Shown: positions 25,181 to 33,491, counted from the first letter of the stretch. The stretch: DNA of 64,000 nt from Sva-07 sp963828415 (GCA_963828415.1 CAWHEI010000003.1:248001-312000), one strand, 5' to 3'. A program made the numbers and translations. The notes: generated by a model not told the origin, from the letters alone.

Positions 25181-26095
25181 TTGCGGATCCTGCTGGTGGT
25201 CAACTCCTTCGCCTCGTCGGTGACGGCACGCAACACGGTGATCGTTCATCGTCGACTCAGCCGAGGCCACGACGTCGAGGTGGTCGAGACCAATCGTCGG
25301 GGTCATGCGACCCGCTTCGCTCACGACGCAGCCCGTCGCGGTATCGACGTCGTGATCGGATTCGGCGGCGACGGCACCCTCAACGAGGTCGCCACGGGCA
25401 TCGCCGGAACCGACACGGCGCTCGGTGTGCTCCCCGGCGGATCCACCAACGTGTTCGCCCGCACGCTCGGCCTGCCGAACGATCCCGTCGAGGCCGCCGA
25501 CCACCTCGCCAACGGCATCGACGCGGCCGACCTTCGCCCCATCGGCCTCGGCCAGGTCAACGGGCGCTACTTCTGTTTCCACACCGGAGTCGGCTTCGAT
25601 GCCGCTGTGGTCGAGCGGGTCGAGCAGCGCGGCTCGCTGAAGCGCTGGCTCGGACACCCGTTGTTCATCTGGGCCGGACTGTCGACGTGGATGACCGGCT
25701 ACGACCACCGCACGCCCCACTTCCGGCTCCACGGCGACGGTGGCCCCGACGTCGACGACGGCTATTTCACGATCGTCCTCAACACGAATCCCTACACGTA
25801 TCTCGGGAACCGACCGCTCGATCTGTCGCCGGCGGCAACGCTCGATCGGGGTCTCGTGGCGATCACGTTCACGACGATGAACGCCGCCGCAATCCTGACC
25901 TCACTCGCCGGAGCGCTACGCGGCGGCGGCGTGAAACCCGCCAAACACCTCGACATCCGCATCGACGTGACCAACCTCGTGGTCGAGCACGAGACGCCGT
26001 TTCCGTATCAGGTCGACGGCGACGCACTCGGCAGCACGAAACGGCTCGAGTTCACCCACGTGCCCGAAGCGGTCAAGCTGGTGTTCCCGAACTGA
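25181..26095 (+). CDS. Diacylglycerol kinase family lipid kinase
   Basis: 304 aa. The catalytic glycine-rich motif GFGGDGTLNEVATGIAG is near residue 65, and LPGGSTNVFARTLGLP follows; both are hallmarks of the DgkB/YegS/sphingosine-kinase-like fold. The enzyme phosphorylates a lipid such as diacylglycerol at the membrane surface using ATP. The C-terminal beta-sandwich ends with PYQVDGDALG. Starting at TTG 25181 gives the classic N-terminus LRILLVVNSFAS; an alternative GTG at 25142 would add 13 residues. The gene is divergent from etfBA. Confidence 0.9.
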   Translation: MRILLVVNSFASSVTARNTVIVHRRLSRGHDVEVVETNRRGHATRFAHDAARRGIDVVIGFGGDGTLNEVATGIAGTDTALGVLPGGSTNVFARTLGLPNDPVEAADHLANGIDAADLRPIGLGQVNGRYFCFHTGVGFDAAVVERVEQRGSLKRWLGHPLFIWAGLSTWMTGYDHRTPHFRLHGDGGPDVDDGYFTIVLNTNPYTYLGNRPLDLSPAATLDRGLVAITFTTMNAAAILTSLAGALRGGGVKPAKHLDIRIDVTNLVVEHETPFPYQVDGDALGSTKRLEFTHVPEAVKLVFPN

Positions 26096-26133
26096 CCGCT
26101 CCCGCGGGCGCGAGGTGCTTCCGGCGCTGCAGG

Positions 26134-26139
26134 TACTGT
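26134..26139 (+). promoter_or_regulatory. Probable -10 box (TACTGT) of a leaderless gene
   Basis: TACTGT ends 6 bases before ATG 26146. Confidence 0.5.
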
Positions 26140-26145
26140 TCGACG

Positions 26146-26541
26146 ATGGCACTCTCGGACGAGAAGTACATCAGCGTCACGACCTTCAAGAAGGACGGCA
26201 CGGCAGTCCCCACCCCGACCTGGGTCGTCGAACTCGACGACGGCAAGATCGGCTTCTACACGTCGTCAGCGTCGGGCAAGGTCAAGCGACTGCGGAACGA
26301 CCCGAAGGTGGTCGTCCAGCCGAGTGACAGCCGTGGACGGGCAAAGCCCGACACGTCGCCGCTCGACGGCACCGCCACCGTCGTCACCGGATCCGAGCGC
26401 GACGCGATCTACGACAAGGTGGTCGTCAAGTACGGGTTCATGACCAAGGTGACGCGCGCGCTGGGCACGATCGGAGGCATCGTCAAGCGCAAGAAGCAGC
26501 CGTACGCGGATTGCGCTGTGGTGATCGCGATCACCGAGTGA
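26146..26541 (+). CDS. PPOX-class F420-dependent oxidoreductase (Rv2061-like)
   Basis: 131 aa, single split-barrel flavin/F420-binding domain. The family pattern is clear: SVTTFKKDGTAVPTPTWVVEL, IGFYTSSASGKVKRLRNDPKVVVQPSD and DGTATVVTGSERDAIYDKVVVKYG. Proteins of this group bind reduced F420 (or FMN) and reduce small organic molecules; the substrate is unknown. It is leaderless by the promoter position. It is followed by a bidirectional hairpin that separates it from the convergent GDPD gene. Confidence 0.9.
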   Translation: MALSDEKYISVTTFKKDGTAVPTPTWVVELDDGKIGFYTSSASGKVKRLRNDPKVVVQPSDSRGRAKPDTSPLDGTATVVTGSERDAIYDKVVVKYGFMTKVTRALGTIGGIVKRKKQPYADCAVVIAITE

Positions 26542-26543
26542 AG

Positions 26544-26582
26544 GCGCCGCCCGCCTGTCGCGCAGCGAGACAGGCACGGCGC
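26544..26582. terminator. Bidirectional terminator-like hairpin
   Basis: Outer arms GCGCCG/CGGCGC and inner arms GCCTGTC/GACAGGC form a strong stem between the convergent F420 oxidoreductase and GDPD genes. The whole 48-base gap is essentially this hairpin. Confidence 0.7.
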
Positions 26583-26589
26583 AGTGACG

Positions 26590-27294
26590 TCAGCGCCGAA
26601 CGGGCCAGGTCGGCTCGCGAACTGAGCCGGAACGTCCCAGTGCGTGCAGCGCGGCGTCGGGAACGTCGGTGCACACGCCGTCGACGCCGAGCCCGGCGAG
26701 CTCGATCAGGCGGGCCGGATCGTTGCACGTCCAGGTGTTGACGGCCAGACCGTGCCGGCGACACCGTGCCACGAGCACCTCGTCGAGCTGCGCTTCCCAG
26801 GGATGCAGCGCCCGATGTCCTGCTGCAGCAAGCCGTTCGATCGTCGACTCGTCGACGGCGGCCGATGTGAGACAGCCCGTGGCGATCTCGGGCGCGTACT
26901 CACGGCACGCTGCCACGGTGCTCCACGAGAACGACGAGATCAACCAGCGGTCGATTGCACCCGGGCCACGGCGACGTAGCTCGTCGATGACCGGGACCAC
27001 CATCGCCATCGTCGGGTCGTAGCCGGGTTCGGTCTTCGAGTTCTTGATCTCGACGTTGACGAGCATGCGGTCACCGCAGGCGTCGAGCACCTCGGCGAGC
27101 GACGGCAGGCCGAGCGCATCGATGTCGGTGAGCGACTCCGGGAGCGGGTCGTGGGCGACGAGCAACCGGCCGTCGGCGACGCGACGGACGTCGAGTTCGA
27201 CACCGTCGGCGCCCATCCGGTCGGCGAGCGCGAACGCCTCGGGTGTGTTCTCTGCAGCGGCTGCCGAGGCGCCGCGATGACCAAGCACGAGCAT
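26590..27294 (-). CDS. Glycerophosphodiester phosphodiesterase
   Basis: 234 aa, full-length TIM-barrel GDPD domain. Catalytic residues are visible in LGHRGASAAAAENTPEAF (His/Arg/Glu), GADGVELDVRR (Glu-x-Asp metal ligands) and LLVAHDPLP (second His), with VNVEIKNSK further on and VNTWTCNDPARLIEL near the end. It hydrolyses glycerophosphodiesters to glycerol-3-phosphate and an alcohol. No signal peptide, so it is probably cytoplasmic. ATG 27294 matches the usual start a few residues before LGHRG. Confidence 0.93.
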   Translation of the reverse strand: MLVLGHRGASAAAAENTPEAFALADRMGADGVELDVRRVADGRLLVAHDPLPESLTDIDALGLPSLAEVLDACGDRMLVNVEIKNSKTEPGYDPTMAMVVPVIDELRRRGPGAIDRWLISSFSWSTVAACREYAPEIATGCLTSAAVDESTIERLAAAGHRALHPWEAQLDEVLVARCRRHGLAVNTWTCNDPARLIELAGLGVDGVCTDVPDAALHALGRSGSVREPTWPVRR

Positions 27295-27470
27295 GTGCCC
27301 ATCTTGGCCGAACAATTCGTACAGAAGCCGAACAAAGGACGAATGGACCCTTGCGGCGACAGAACGCGACGCCTACAGTTCCTCCCGGCCCAAACGGCCC
27401 ATCGCCCCATTGCGATGCCCCCATCCCCCCGGCGGAACCTTCGCCTCAGCCACTTTCGAGGAGCACCAAC

Positions 27471-27770
27471 GTGTCGATCCTTGCGTCCAGCCTCACCCTT
27501 GGAGCAGCAGATTACGAATGGCGAGATGACGCCATCTGCCGCGACACCGACCCGGAATTGTTCTTTCCGGTCGGGACCACAGGACATGCGCTGGTGCAGA
27601 TCGATCGTGCCAAGGAAGTGTGCGACGAGTGCAACGTCGCCAAGCAGTGCCTCGACTTCGCCCTCGAGACCAACCAGGACTCGGGCATCTGGGGCGGCCT
27701 CACCGAGGAGGAGCGTCGCGTCATCCGTCGTCGCCGCGTCGCCGCCGCCCGCGCCGCCCGCGTCAGCTGA
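27471..27770 (+). CDS. whiB: WhiB-family iron-sulfur transcriptional regulator
   Basis: 99 aa. Four cluster-binding cysteines are present: Cys in DAICRDTDP and the group CDECNVAKQC (CX2CX5C). The G[IV]WGG turn (GIWGGLTEEERR) and a C-terminal basic stretch (RRRRVAAARAARV) follow. WhiB proteins are actinobacterial redox- or NO-sensing factors that bind the sigma factor. A strong GAGGAG ribosome site 7 bases before GTG 27471 fixes the start. The upstream region of about 170 bases is long and may hold regulatory sites. Two ArsA-like ATPases lie about 2 kb away, reminiscent of Rv3679-Rv3680 beside whiB4 in mycobacteria. Confidence 0.95.
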   Translation: MSILASSLTLGAADYEWRDDAICRDTDPELFFPVGTTGHALVQIDRAKEVCDECNVAKQCLDFALETNQDSGIWGGLTEEERRVIRRRRVAAARAARVS

Positions 27771-27827
27771 GCTGATTGTCGGAGGCTCACCACGAGCCAG
27801 ATGACGTCAAGCGAGGTCGCCTCCGAT

Positions 27828-27858
27828 CCGGCTCGTCGCTGGCGCTTCCCTCGCCGGC
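27828..27858. repeat. 31-bp sequence identical to 15773-15803
   Basis: Lies between convergent whiB and the histidine kinase gene. It matches the end of the third 80-bp tandem unit and the following bases at 15.8 kb. Similar CTCCGA-AGTC-like sequence follows in both places. Confidence 0.85.
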
Positions 27859-27887
27859 GCGAGTTCGTGCAGCGAGCCTCCGAGAAG

Positions 27888-29399
27888 TCAATCGTCCGTC
27901 GGGACGCAGAGCTCGATGACGGTGCCGTGCTGGCGGTTGTAGCCGTCGCCGAGGCCGGCGCCAGACAGATCCTCCGTCGTTGCCGGACGGATGTCGATGG
28001 TGCCGTTGAGCTCCGTGGTGACCAACGTGCGCACGATCGACAGGCCGAGGCCCTTGACCTGATCGATGTCGAACGCCGGGTCGACACCCCGCCCGTTGTC
28101 GACCACCCGAACCGTGAGGTTGCGGTCGACCTGCGACAGGGCCACCTGCACCTCGCCACCGCCGCTGCCCTCAGGGAACCCGTGGTCGACCGCATTCTGC
28201 AGCAGCTCGGTCAACACCACCGACAGGGGCGTCGCCGTGTTCGCCGGGATGCGACCGCCGTCGCCCGTCACCGTGAAGCGCACCGGCCGATCGGGCGACT
28301 GAAGCCCCTCCTCGGCGAGGCGCAACAACGGCCGCACGATCTCGATGAAGGCGATGTCCTCGCCGGGTTCGCGCGACAGCGATTCGTGGACGAGCGCGAT
28401 CGTGCGGATGCGGCGAACCGACTCCTGCACCGCGGCCTTCGCCTCGGGATTGGTGAGCCGCCGCGACTGCAGGCGCAACAGCGACGAGATCGTCTGCAGG
28501 TTGTTCTTCACCCGGTGATGGATCTCGCGGATCGTCGCGTCCTTGCTCAGCAGGAGGCGATCACGTTTGCGCAGCTCGGTGACATCGCGCACCAGCAACA
28601 GGCCACCAGCGATCTCACGACCCGGTCCCGTGGCGGTCACGATCGGCACGCATCGGCACAGCAACGTGACGTCGGCGCCCTGCTCGAATTCCTCGACGAC
28701 CGGCTCGAACCGCTCGAACGCCTGGCGGACCGGTCCGTCGTGGAAGCCCAGCTCGGCGAGACGCATCCCGACCGGATTGGCCTGGATTCCGACGCGGTGC
28801 AACGCCGAGTTGGCGTTCGGCGACACGTAGGTGACCGTTCCACTCGAGTCGAGGGTGAGCACGCCGTCGCCGACTCGCGGCGCGGCGCTCGAGTCGGCGA
28901 CTCTCCCGGCGAACGGGAACGAGCCGGCCTCGATCATCTGAACGAACTCTTCGAAGATGTAGGAGTAGTTGCGTTCGAGCTCGCCGAGCGGACGCCCGGC
29001 GCGCACTTTCCACTCCTTCGACAACACGGCGACGATCCGATCGCCGTGACGGACCGGAATGGCGAGCATGCGGGCGTGATTGACCTCGTCGCCGCCACCG
29101 TCGACCTCGATCGCTCCCTCGATTCGCTGCCCGCTGTCGAAGGCCTGTTCGATCAGCTCGGCTTCGTCGCCGTCGGCCCACGTCCCGACGTAGTCGGTGA
29201 CGTACATCGTCTGGTTCGTAGCGGGCCGCACCTGATCGACGATCAGCCACTTGCCCGCATCCGAGCGCACGTACAACAGCAGGTCGGCAAAGCACAGGTC
29301 GGCGAGGAACGCCCACTCGGCAGCGAGCCGGTGCAGGTGATCGATGTCGTCGCGTTCGAGCGCTGAGTGCTCGCGGGCCAGTTCGGCGAGAGAGGTCAT
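27888..29399 (-). CDS. pdtaS: PdtaS-type sensor histidine kinase
   Basis: 503 aa. Residues ~1-170 form a GAF-like N-terminal sensor, 175-290 a PAS domain (VLTLDSSGTVTYVSPNANSALHRVG), then a HisKA_2 dimerisation helix with the phospho-acceptor His in TIREIHHRVKNNLQ, and a HATPase domain with the N-box ELLQNAVDHG and G-box DNGRGVDP / GLGLSIV. This is the PdtaS architecture of actinobacteria, which signals to an ANTAR-domain response regulator that binds RNA. That partner gene is not in the window. The sensor has no membrane segment, so the stimulus is probably cytoplasmic. The ATG at 29399 was chosen over a GTG one codon upstream. Confidence 0.93.
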   Translation of the reverse strand: MTSLAELAREHSALERDDIDHLHRLAAEWAFLADLCFADLLLYVRSDAGKWLIVDQVRPATNQTMYVTDYVGTWADGDEAELIEQAFDSGQRIEGAIEVDGGGDEVNHARMLAIPVRHGDRIVAVLSKEWKVRAGRPLGELERNYSYIFEEFVQMIEAGSFPFAGRVADSSAAPRVGDGVLTLDSSGTVTYVSPNANSALHRVGIQANPVGMRLAELGFHDGPVRQAFERFEPVVEEFEQGADVTLLCRCVPIVTATGPGREIAGGLLLVRDVTELRKRDRLLLSKDATIREIHHRVKNNLQTISSLLRLQSRRLTNPEAKAAVQESVRRIRTIALVHESLSREPGEDIAFIEIVRPLLRLAEEGLQSPDRPVRFTVTGDGGRIPANTATPLSVVLTELLQNAVDHGFPEGSGGGEVQVALSQVDRNLTVRVVDNGRGVDPAFDIDQVKGLGLSIVRTLVTTELNGTIDIRPATTEDLSGAGLGDGYNRQHGTVIELCVPTDD

Positions 29400-29421
29400 C
29401 ACCGTTGATTCTGCCTGATGA

Positions 29422-30576
29422 TCACGCGTTGCGCAGGTGACCCGCCAAGCGGCCGAGCCCGGCGAGATCGTGGATGTCTCCGTCGAGCCATGGCACCGAG
29501 ACCAGCGTCGGTGCCATCGCGGCGAGTTCCGAACGCCGATCGGACTCGCGAGCCGCCACCAGCGCGACGTCGTCGAAGCGCGAGGCGATCTGCGTCAGCG
29601 ATGACCGCACCTGCTTCACCGGGGCATCGAGTACGTCGGCGATCATGTCCGCCAACGGGCCGGCCGCCTGGTCGAGCAGGGCCGCCGCGCTGTCGGCTGC
29701 CGCAGAGCCGGCGAGTTCCTCGGGCAGCACACGGTTGGCGATGACGGCGCCGAGACACATCTGGCGTTCGATCAGCGAGCGGGCGAGGAATCGAGCTTCG
29801 TGGCTCGGCGCCGTCTCGAGCGTCGTCACGACGACGAAGGCGGTCCGAGGATCGACGAGTAGCGCTTCGACCTCGCGAGCGCGGCGAACGAAGCCGCTCT
29901 CCATGGCCTGGAACAGCACGAAGAAGTCGGCGATGTCCTGCAGGAACCGTGAACCGAGCACCCGATCGGCAATCTGGTAGAACGGCTTCGACGCAACGGT
30001 GAACAAGCGTGACCGGTACGGCACGGTCAGCCAGCGCAGCAACCGACTGCCGAAGAACTCGACCATCCGGCTCGGCGCGTCGAGGATCGACAGTGCGTTT
30101 CGCGACGGCGGCGTGTCGACGATCACGAGGTCGAAGTCGCCGCGGGCGTGCAGGTCGTGGAGTTGCTCCATCGCCAGGTACTCGTGGCTGTGCACGAACC
30201 GACTGGTGATGTTCTCGTACAACGGGTTGGCGAGCACCGCATCGCGCGTCACCGGGTCGGGTGCGTGGCGCGTGATCAGTTCGTCCCAGCCGGCCTTGGT
30301 GTCGAGCATCGCCACCCACACCTCACCGCGCACCTTGACGCCTGCCGCAGCGAACTCGGCCGGGTCGATGCGCACCGGCGTGTTGCCGAACTCGTCGACG
30401 CCGAGCGCCGTGGCCAGACGACGGGCCGGGTCGACGGTCAACACGAGCACCCGCCCCTTCTGACGCGCTGCGGCAGCGATGCCGAGCGCCGCGGCGATCG
30501 TGGTCTTGCCGACCCCGCCAGAACCGGCGACGAGGATCATCTCCCGACTGGCCAGGAGGTTGTCGAGGCCGCTCAT
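29422..30576 (-). CDS. ArsA/Get3-family ATPase (second of a pair)
   Basis: 384 aa with a deviant Walker A motif GSGGVGKTTIAAALG near residue 18 and a Walker B-like DLVIVDTPPSRNAL near 145. These fit the ArsA/GET3 SIMIBI ATPases. It overlaps the preceding ArsA-like gene by ATGA, so the two are co-translated and likely form a heterodimer, as in the Rv3679-Rv3680 pair of mycobacteria. No arsenite-binding cysteine triad is evident, so arsenic export is unlikely. The cargo is unknown. Confidence 0.9.
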   Translation of the reverse strand: MSGLDNLLASREMILVAGSGGVGKTTIAAALGIAAAARQKGRVLVLTVDPARRLATALGVDEFGNTPVRIDPAEFAAAGVKVRGEVWVAMLDTKAGWDELITRHAPDPVTRDAVLANPLYENITSRFVHSHEYLAMEQLHDLHARGDFDLVIVDTPPSRNALSILDAPSRMVEFFGSRLLRWLTVPYRSRLFTVASKPFYQIADRVLGSRFLQDIADFFVLFQAMESGFVRRAREVEALLVDPRTAFVVVTTLETAPSHEARFLARSLIERQMCLGAVIANRVLPEELAGSAAADSAAALLDQAAGPLADMIADVLDAPVKQVRSSLTQIASRFDDVALVAARESDRRSELAAMAPTLVSVPWLDGDIHDLAGLGRLAGHLRNA

Positions 30577-31559
30577 GGCGTTCCGCTCCTGCCGGCCGAC
30601 GGCGTTGGTTCAGGGTCGAGTTCGTCGGTGAGTGCGTCGGCGACGAGCGACACGACGCGGGGGCCCGATGCTCTGGCGAACAGTTCCGGAACGGTGATGA
30701 TCGGCAACTGGTCAGGCACTTCGTCGGCGTCTTCGATCCACTCGCGCAGCCGATCGAGATGGGTCGCTCCCGTGGCACGGCGCGACTCGGTCAGCCGGGC
30801 AGCATCGACGACCGTGCGGACTCCTGGGCCGATCGCGTCGACGAGGATCGGCATCACGTCGTCGAGACGGTCGACGATCGCCTGCTCGCGCCGATTGAAC
30901 ATCGCAGGCAGCACTCGGTTCGCGATCACGGCCGAGGCATGCGCCCCCGTCTCGACTCGAAGCCGCGCCAGCAGTTCGATGGTTTCGGTCACCGGCATCT
31001 CTTCGGGCGTCGTCACGACGGCGACGCCGGTACGGGCGGGGTCGTCGAGGATGTCGAGCATCCACTGGGTCTGGTCACGGACCAGACCGACCTGCACGAG
31101 ATCGGCGATCACCCGGGGGGCGCCGATCTGGCTGACGATGTGTCCGCTCGCCTCGGCATCGACGACGATCAGGTCGTAGTTGTGCTCGCGAACCTCCCAG
31201 CAGAGCTTGCCGACGCCGAGGATCTCCTTGACGCCCGGCGCTGCGTCGGCGACGAAGTCGAACGTCGACGCCAGCGGGCCGATGCGTCCGAGGAGCGGGA
31301 TCCGCACGAAGAGCCGCAGGTACTCGCGCAGCGAATCCTCGGTGTTCATCGCCATGGCGTACAGATTCGGCGCCACCTCGGTGGGTTCGAACTCGAGCGG
31401 GCCCACGTCGAACGCGTTCGCCAGCGCGCCCTTGGCGTCCATCTCGCACACGAGCGTGCGACGACCGTGGCGTGCCGCGACGTCTGCGATCGCTGCCGCG
31501 ACCGTGGTCTTGCCGACTCCACCCTTGCCGGTGACCCAGAGCAGGTCGAGGTCGAGCAA
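30573..31559 (-). CDS. ArsA/Get3-family ATPase (first of a pair)
   Basis: 328 aa. Walker A is LWVTGKGGVGKTTVAAAIAD near residue 10, the A-loop VCEMDAKGALANAF follows, and the catalytic region is DLIVVDAEASGHIVSQIG. The start is uncertain: the TTG at 31559 gives a compact N-terminus just before the P-loop, and the gene begins inside the end of the upstream DUF3107 gene region. It overlaps the downstream ArsA-like gene. The two ATPases differ in sequence, so this is an unequal pair. Confidence 0.86.
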   Translation of the reverse strand: MLDLDLLWVTGKGGVGKTTVAAAIADVAARHGRRTLVCEMDAKGALANAFDVGPLEFEPTEVAPNLYAMAMNTEDSLREYLRLFVRIPLLGRIGPLASTFDFVADAAPGVKEILGVGKLCWEVREHNYDLIVVDAEASGHIVSQIGAPRVIADLVQVGLVRDQTQWMLDILDDPARTGVAVVTTPEEMPVTETIELLARLRVETGAHASAVIANRVLPAMFNRREQAIVDRLDDVMPILVDAIGPGVRTVVDAARLTESRRATGATHLDRLREWIEDADEVPDQLPIITVPELFARASGPRVVSLVADALTDELDPEPTPSAGRSGTP

Positions 31560-31585
31560 CCCCGGCCGACCAGCGGGCCCCAGGG

Positions 31586-31819
31586 TCAGCCCCCGAAGCC
31601 GATTTTGCGGTCGCCGTCCGCCGAACCCAGCTCGATGTAGGCGATCTTCGCCGACGGAATGGCGACGTCCTTGCCGCGCTTGTCGGTGATCCAGAGCACG
31701 TCGGTCGCGCCGGCCAGCGCCGCCTCGACTCGCGACTTGAGATCGTCGCGATCCGCGTCTTCGGCGAGCTCGATGTTGATCTCGCGGGGGGCCTGGGTCA
31801 CTCCGATGCGTACGTCCAC
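31586..31819 (-). CDS. DUF3107 family small protein
   Basis: 77 aa. The whole protein matches the small actinobacterial DUF3107 family: VRIGVTQAPREINIELAEDADRD at the start, LWITDKRGKDVAIPSAKIAYIELG in the centre and DRKIGFG at the end. The central motif resembles an Lrp/ACT-type beta-alpha-beta element, but no activity is known. The GTG at 31819 is preceded by TAGCGT with a 6-base gap. It is the first gene of an operon with two ArsA-like ATPases, suggesting it regulates or loads them. Confidence 0.88.
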   Translation of the reverse strand: MDVRIGVTQAPREINIELAEDADRDDLKSRVEAALAGATDVLWITDKRGKDVAIPSAKIAYIELGSADGDRKIGFGG

Positions 31820-31825
31820 CGCGCC

Positions 31826-31831
31826 ACGCTA
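31826..31831 (-). promoter_or_regulatory. Probable -10 box (TAGCGT on minus strand) of DUF3107 operon
   Basis: TAGCGT on the minus strand ends 6 bases before GTG 31819; no ribosome site is present. Confidence 0.5.
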
Positions 31832-31853
31832 CCCGCGGCCCACCATCACCCGT

Positions 31854-31898
31854 TCTCGTGAACAACTCTGCGTCCTGTCCGCGAATTTGTTCACGAGA
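31854..31898. repeat. Palindromic element, 45-bp family D, copy 3
   Basis: Arms TCTCGTGAACAA and TTGTTCACGAGA. It lies between the divergent DUF3107 and DJ-1/PfpI promoters. The central part differs from the other copies, but the overall length is the same. Confidence 0.85.
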
Positions 31899-31916
31899 TG
31901 GGTTGGTCGGGGTGGC

Positions 31917-31922
31917 TACCGT
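31917..31922 (+). promoter_or_regulatory. Probable -10 box (TACCGT) of DJ-1/PfpI gene
   Basis: TACCGT ends 6 bases before GTG 31929. Confidence 0.5.
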
Positions 31923-31928
31923 GACGAC

Positions 31929-32570
31929 GTGACCAGCATCGCGATCCCTCTGTTCCCGCACTTCACGGCGCTCGACGGCATCGGGCCCTACGAGGTCCTG
32001 CAGCGGATCCCGGACTTCGACGTGACGTTCATCGGCCACGAGCGCGGCGTCGTGCGTTCCGACAACGGCATGCTCGGCATCGAGGTCGACGCAACGTTCG
32101 AAGAGTTGGCGTCGCCGGACATCGTGGTGTTCCCGGGCGGCTTCGGCACGAGGGCGCTGATGACCGACGAACGCGTGCTCGACTGGGTGCGCGCTGCGCA
32201 CTCCACGACCACGTTCACGACGTCGGTGTGCACCGGTTCGCTCGTGCTCGCCGCCGCCGGGCTGCTGGAGGGGCTGACCGCCACGACGCACTGGGGTGCG
32301 CTCGACGTGTTGAGCGAGCATGGCGCCGTCCCGACCGGCCAGCGTGTGGTCGAGCACCTCGACCGCCGGATCATCACCGCTGCGGGCGTGTCGAGCGGCA
32401 TCGACATGGCACTACGACTCGTCGAACTCCTCGTCGATCGAACAGCTGCCGAAGCCGCCCAGCTGATGATCGAATACGACCCGCAGCCACCGTTCGACAG
32501 CGGTTCGACCGCCAAAGCCAGTGCCGCAGTCGTCGAGCGCGTGATCGACTACGCCCAAGCCCGCCACTGA
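31929..32570 (+). CDS. DJ-1/PfpI family protein
   Basis: 213 aa. The fold's nucleophile-elbow cysteine is in FTTSVCTGSLVLAAAGLLEG near residue 100, followed by TATTHWGALDVL, the His of which may complete the active site. The glutamate that normally activates the cysteine is in the GIGPYEVLQ stretch near residue 20. Members include glyoxalases, isonitrile hydratases and amidases; the closest style is the isonitrile hydratase-like group, but this was not proven. The GTG at 31929 is leaderless by its TACCGT box. Confidence 0.9.
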   Translation: MTSIAIPLFPHFTALDGIGPYEVLQRIPDFDVTFIGHERGVVRSDNGMLGIEVDATFEELASPDIVVFPGGFGTRALMTDERVLDWVRAAHSTTTFTTSVCTGSLVLAAAGLLEGLTATTHWGALDVLSEHGAVPTGQRVVEHLDRRIITAAGVSSGIDMALRLVELLVDRTAAEAAQLMIEYDPQPPFDSGSTAKASAAVVERVIDYAQARH

Positions 32571-32586
32571 CTCACCGTCCGCGCTC

Positions 32587-32619
32587 ACGTACACCTGGTG
32601 TCTGACACCAGATGTACGT
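32587..32619. repeat. 33-bp REP-like palindrome, copy 1
   Basis: Arms ACGTACA and TGTACGT around GGTGTCTGACACC. Its right edge touches the stop codon of the minus-strand SDR gene, and the left edge is 16 bases after the DJ-1/PfpI stop. The twin is at 38670-38702. Confidence 0.85.
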
Positions 32620-33491
32620 CACTCGGCGAGCGGGGCGAGGGCGGCAGCGAGGTCGTCGACAGACCACTTGGCGTGCTGTTCGACGGTGTCGCCCATCTCC
32701 CACGAACGCACCCGCTTGACCACGCCGCCCTGCGCGAAGAACGTCTCGCCGGTGAATTGGCACGCTGCACTGCTCAGATAGGCGACGAGCGGGGAGATGT
32801 TGGCGGGGTCCCACTCGTCGAACACGCCGTCCTTCGGCGTCATGATCTCTTCGAGTCCCGGCGTGGCCAGCGTGAGGCGGGTGCGGGCACCGGGCGCGAT
32901 GCAGTTGCTCTGCACGTCGTAGCGCGCCAACTCCTTCGCCGCGATCTGGCTGAACGTGGCGATCCCCGACTTCGCTGCGCCGTAGTTCGCCTGGCCGGGA
33001 TTGGAGAACAGTCCGGACGTGCTGGAGGTGTGGACGAGGTTACGGCGCTTGCCACGGCCCGCCTTGTGCTCCTCGCGCCAGTACGCCGCCGCCCAACGGG
33101 TCGGTGCGAAGTGGCCCTTGAGGTGCACAGCGACCACCGCGTCCCACTCGGCTTCGGTCATGTTGACGATGACCCGATCGCGCAGGATTCCGGCGTTGTT
33201 CACCAGGATGTCGAGGTCACCGAATTCGGCGATCGCTGCGTTGATCATCCGCTGCGCGCCCTCCCAGTCGGAGACGTCGTCGGCGTTGGCGATCGCCTCG
33301 CCTCCCATCGCACGAATCTCGGCGGCCACTTCCTCGGCGGGGGTCTGGTCGCTGCCCTCGCCGTCGTTGGCTCCGCCGAGATCGTTGATGACGACCTTGG
33401 CGCCTTCTTCGGCGAACAGCAGCGCGTGCTCCCGACCGATCCCGCGTCCGGCACCGGTGATGATCGCGACTCGTCCGTCGAGTGAGGTCAT
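32619..33491 (-). CDS. SDR family NAD(P)-dependent oxidoreductase
   Basis: 290 aa. The cofactor motif GAGRGIGREHAL is near residue 12, NNAG in ILVNNAGILRD near 100, and the catalytic Ser-Tyr-Lys in HTSSTSGLFSNPGQANYGAAKSG near 160. The sequence resembles the hydroxyacyl-CoA dehydrogenase part of the multifunctional beta-oxidation type-2 group (INDLGGANDGEG). It is probably a 3-hydroxyacyl-CoA or alcohol dehydrogenase. AAGGAG lies 5 bases before ATG 33491. The stop abuts a REP-like palindrome. Confidence 0.92.
   Translation of the reverse strand: MTSLDGRVAIITGAGRGIGREHALLFAEEGAKVVINDLGGANDGEGSDQTPAEEVAAEIRAMGGEAIANADDVSDWEGAQRMINAAIAEFGDLDILVNNAGILRDRVIVNMTEAEWDAVVAVHLKGHFAPTRWAAAYWREEHKAGRGKRRNLVHTSSTSGLFSNPGQANYGAAKSGIATFSQIAAKELARYDVQSNCIAPGARTRLTLATPGLEEIMTPKDGVFDEWDPANISPLVAYLSSAACQFTGETFFAQGGVVKRVRSWEMGDTVEQHAKWSVDDLAAALAPLAE

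Noticed and set aside
29422..31559. Arsenite efflux system
   Set aside because: The ATPases are ArsA-like, but no arsenite-binding cysteines, arsB or arsR are seen.
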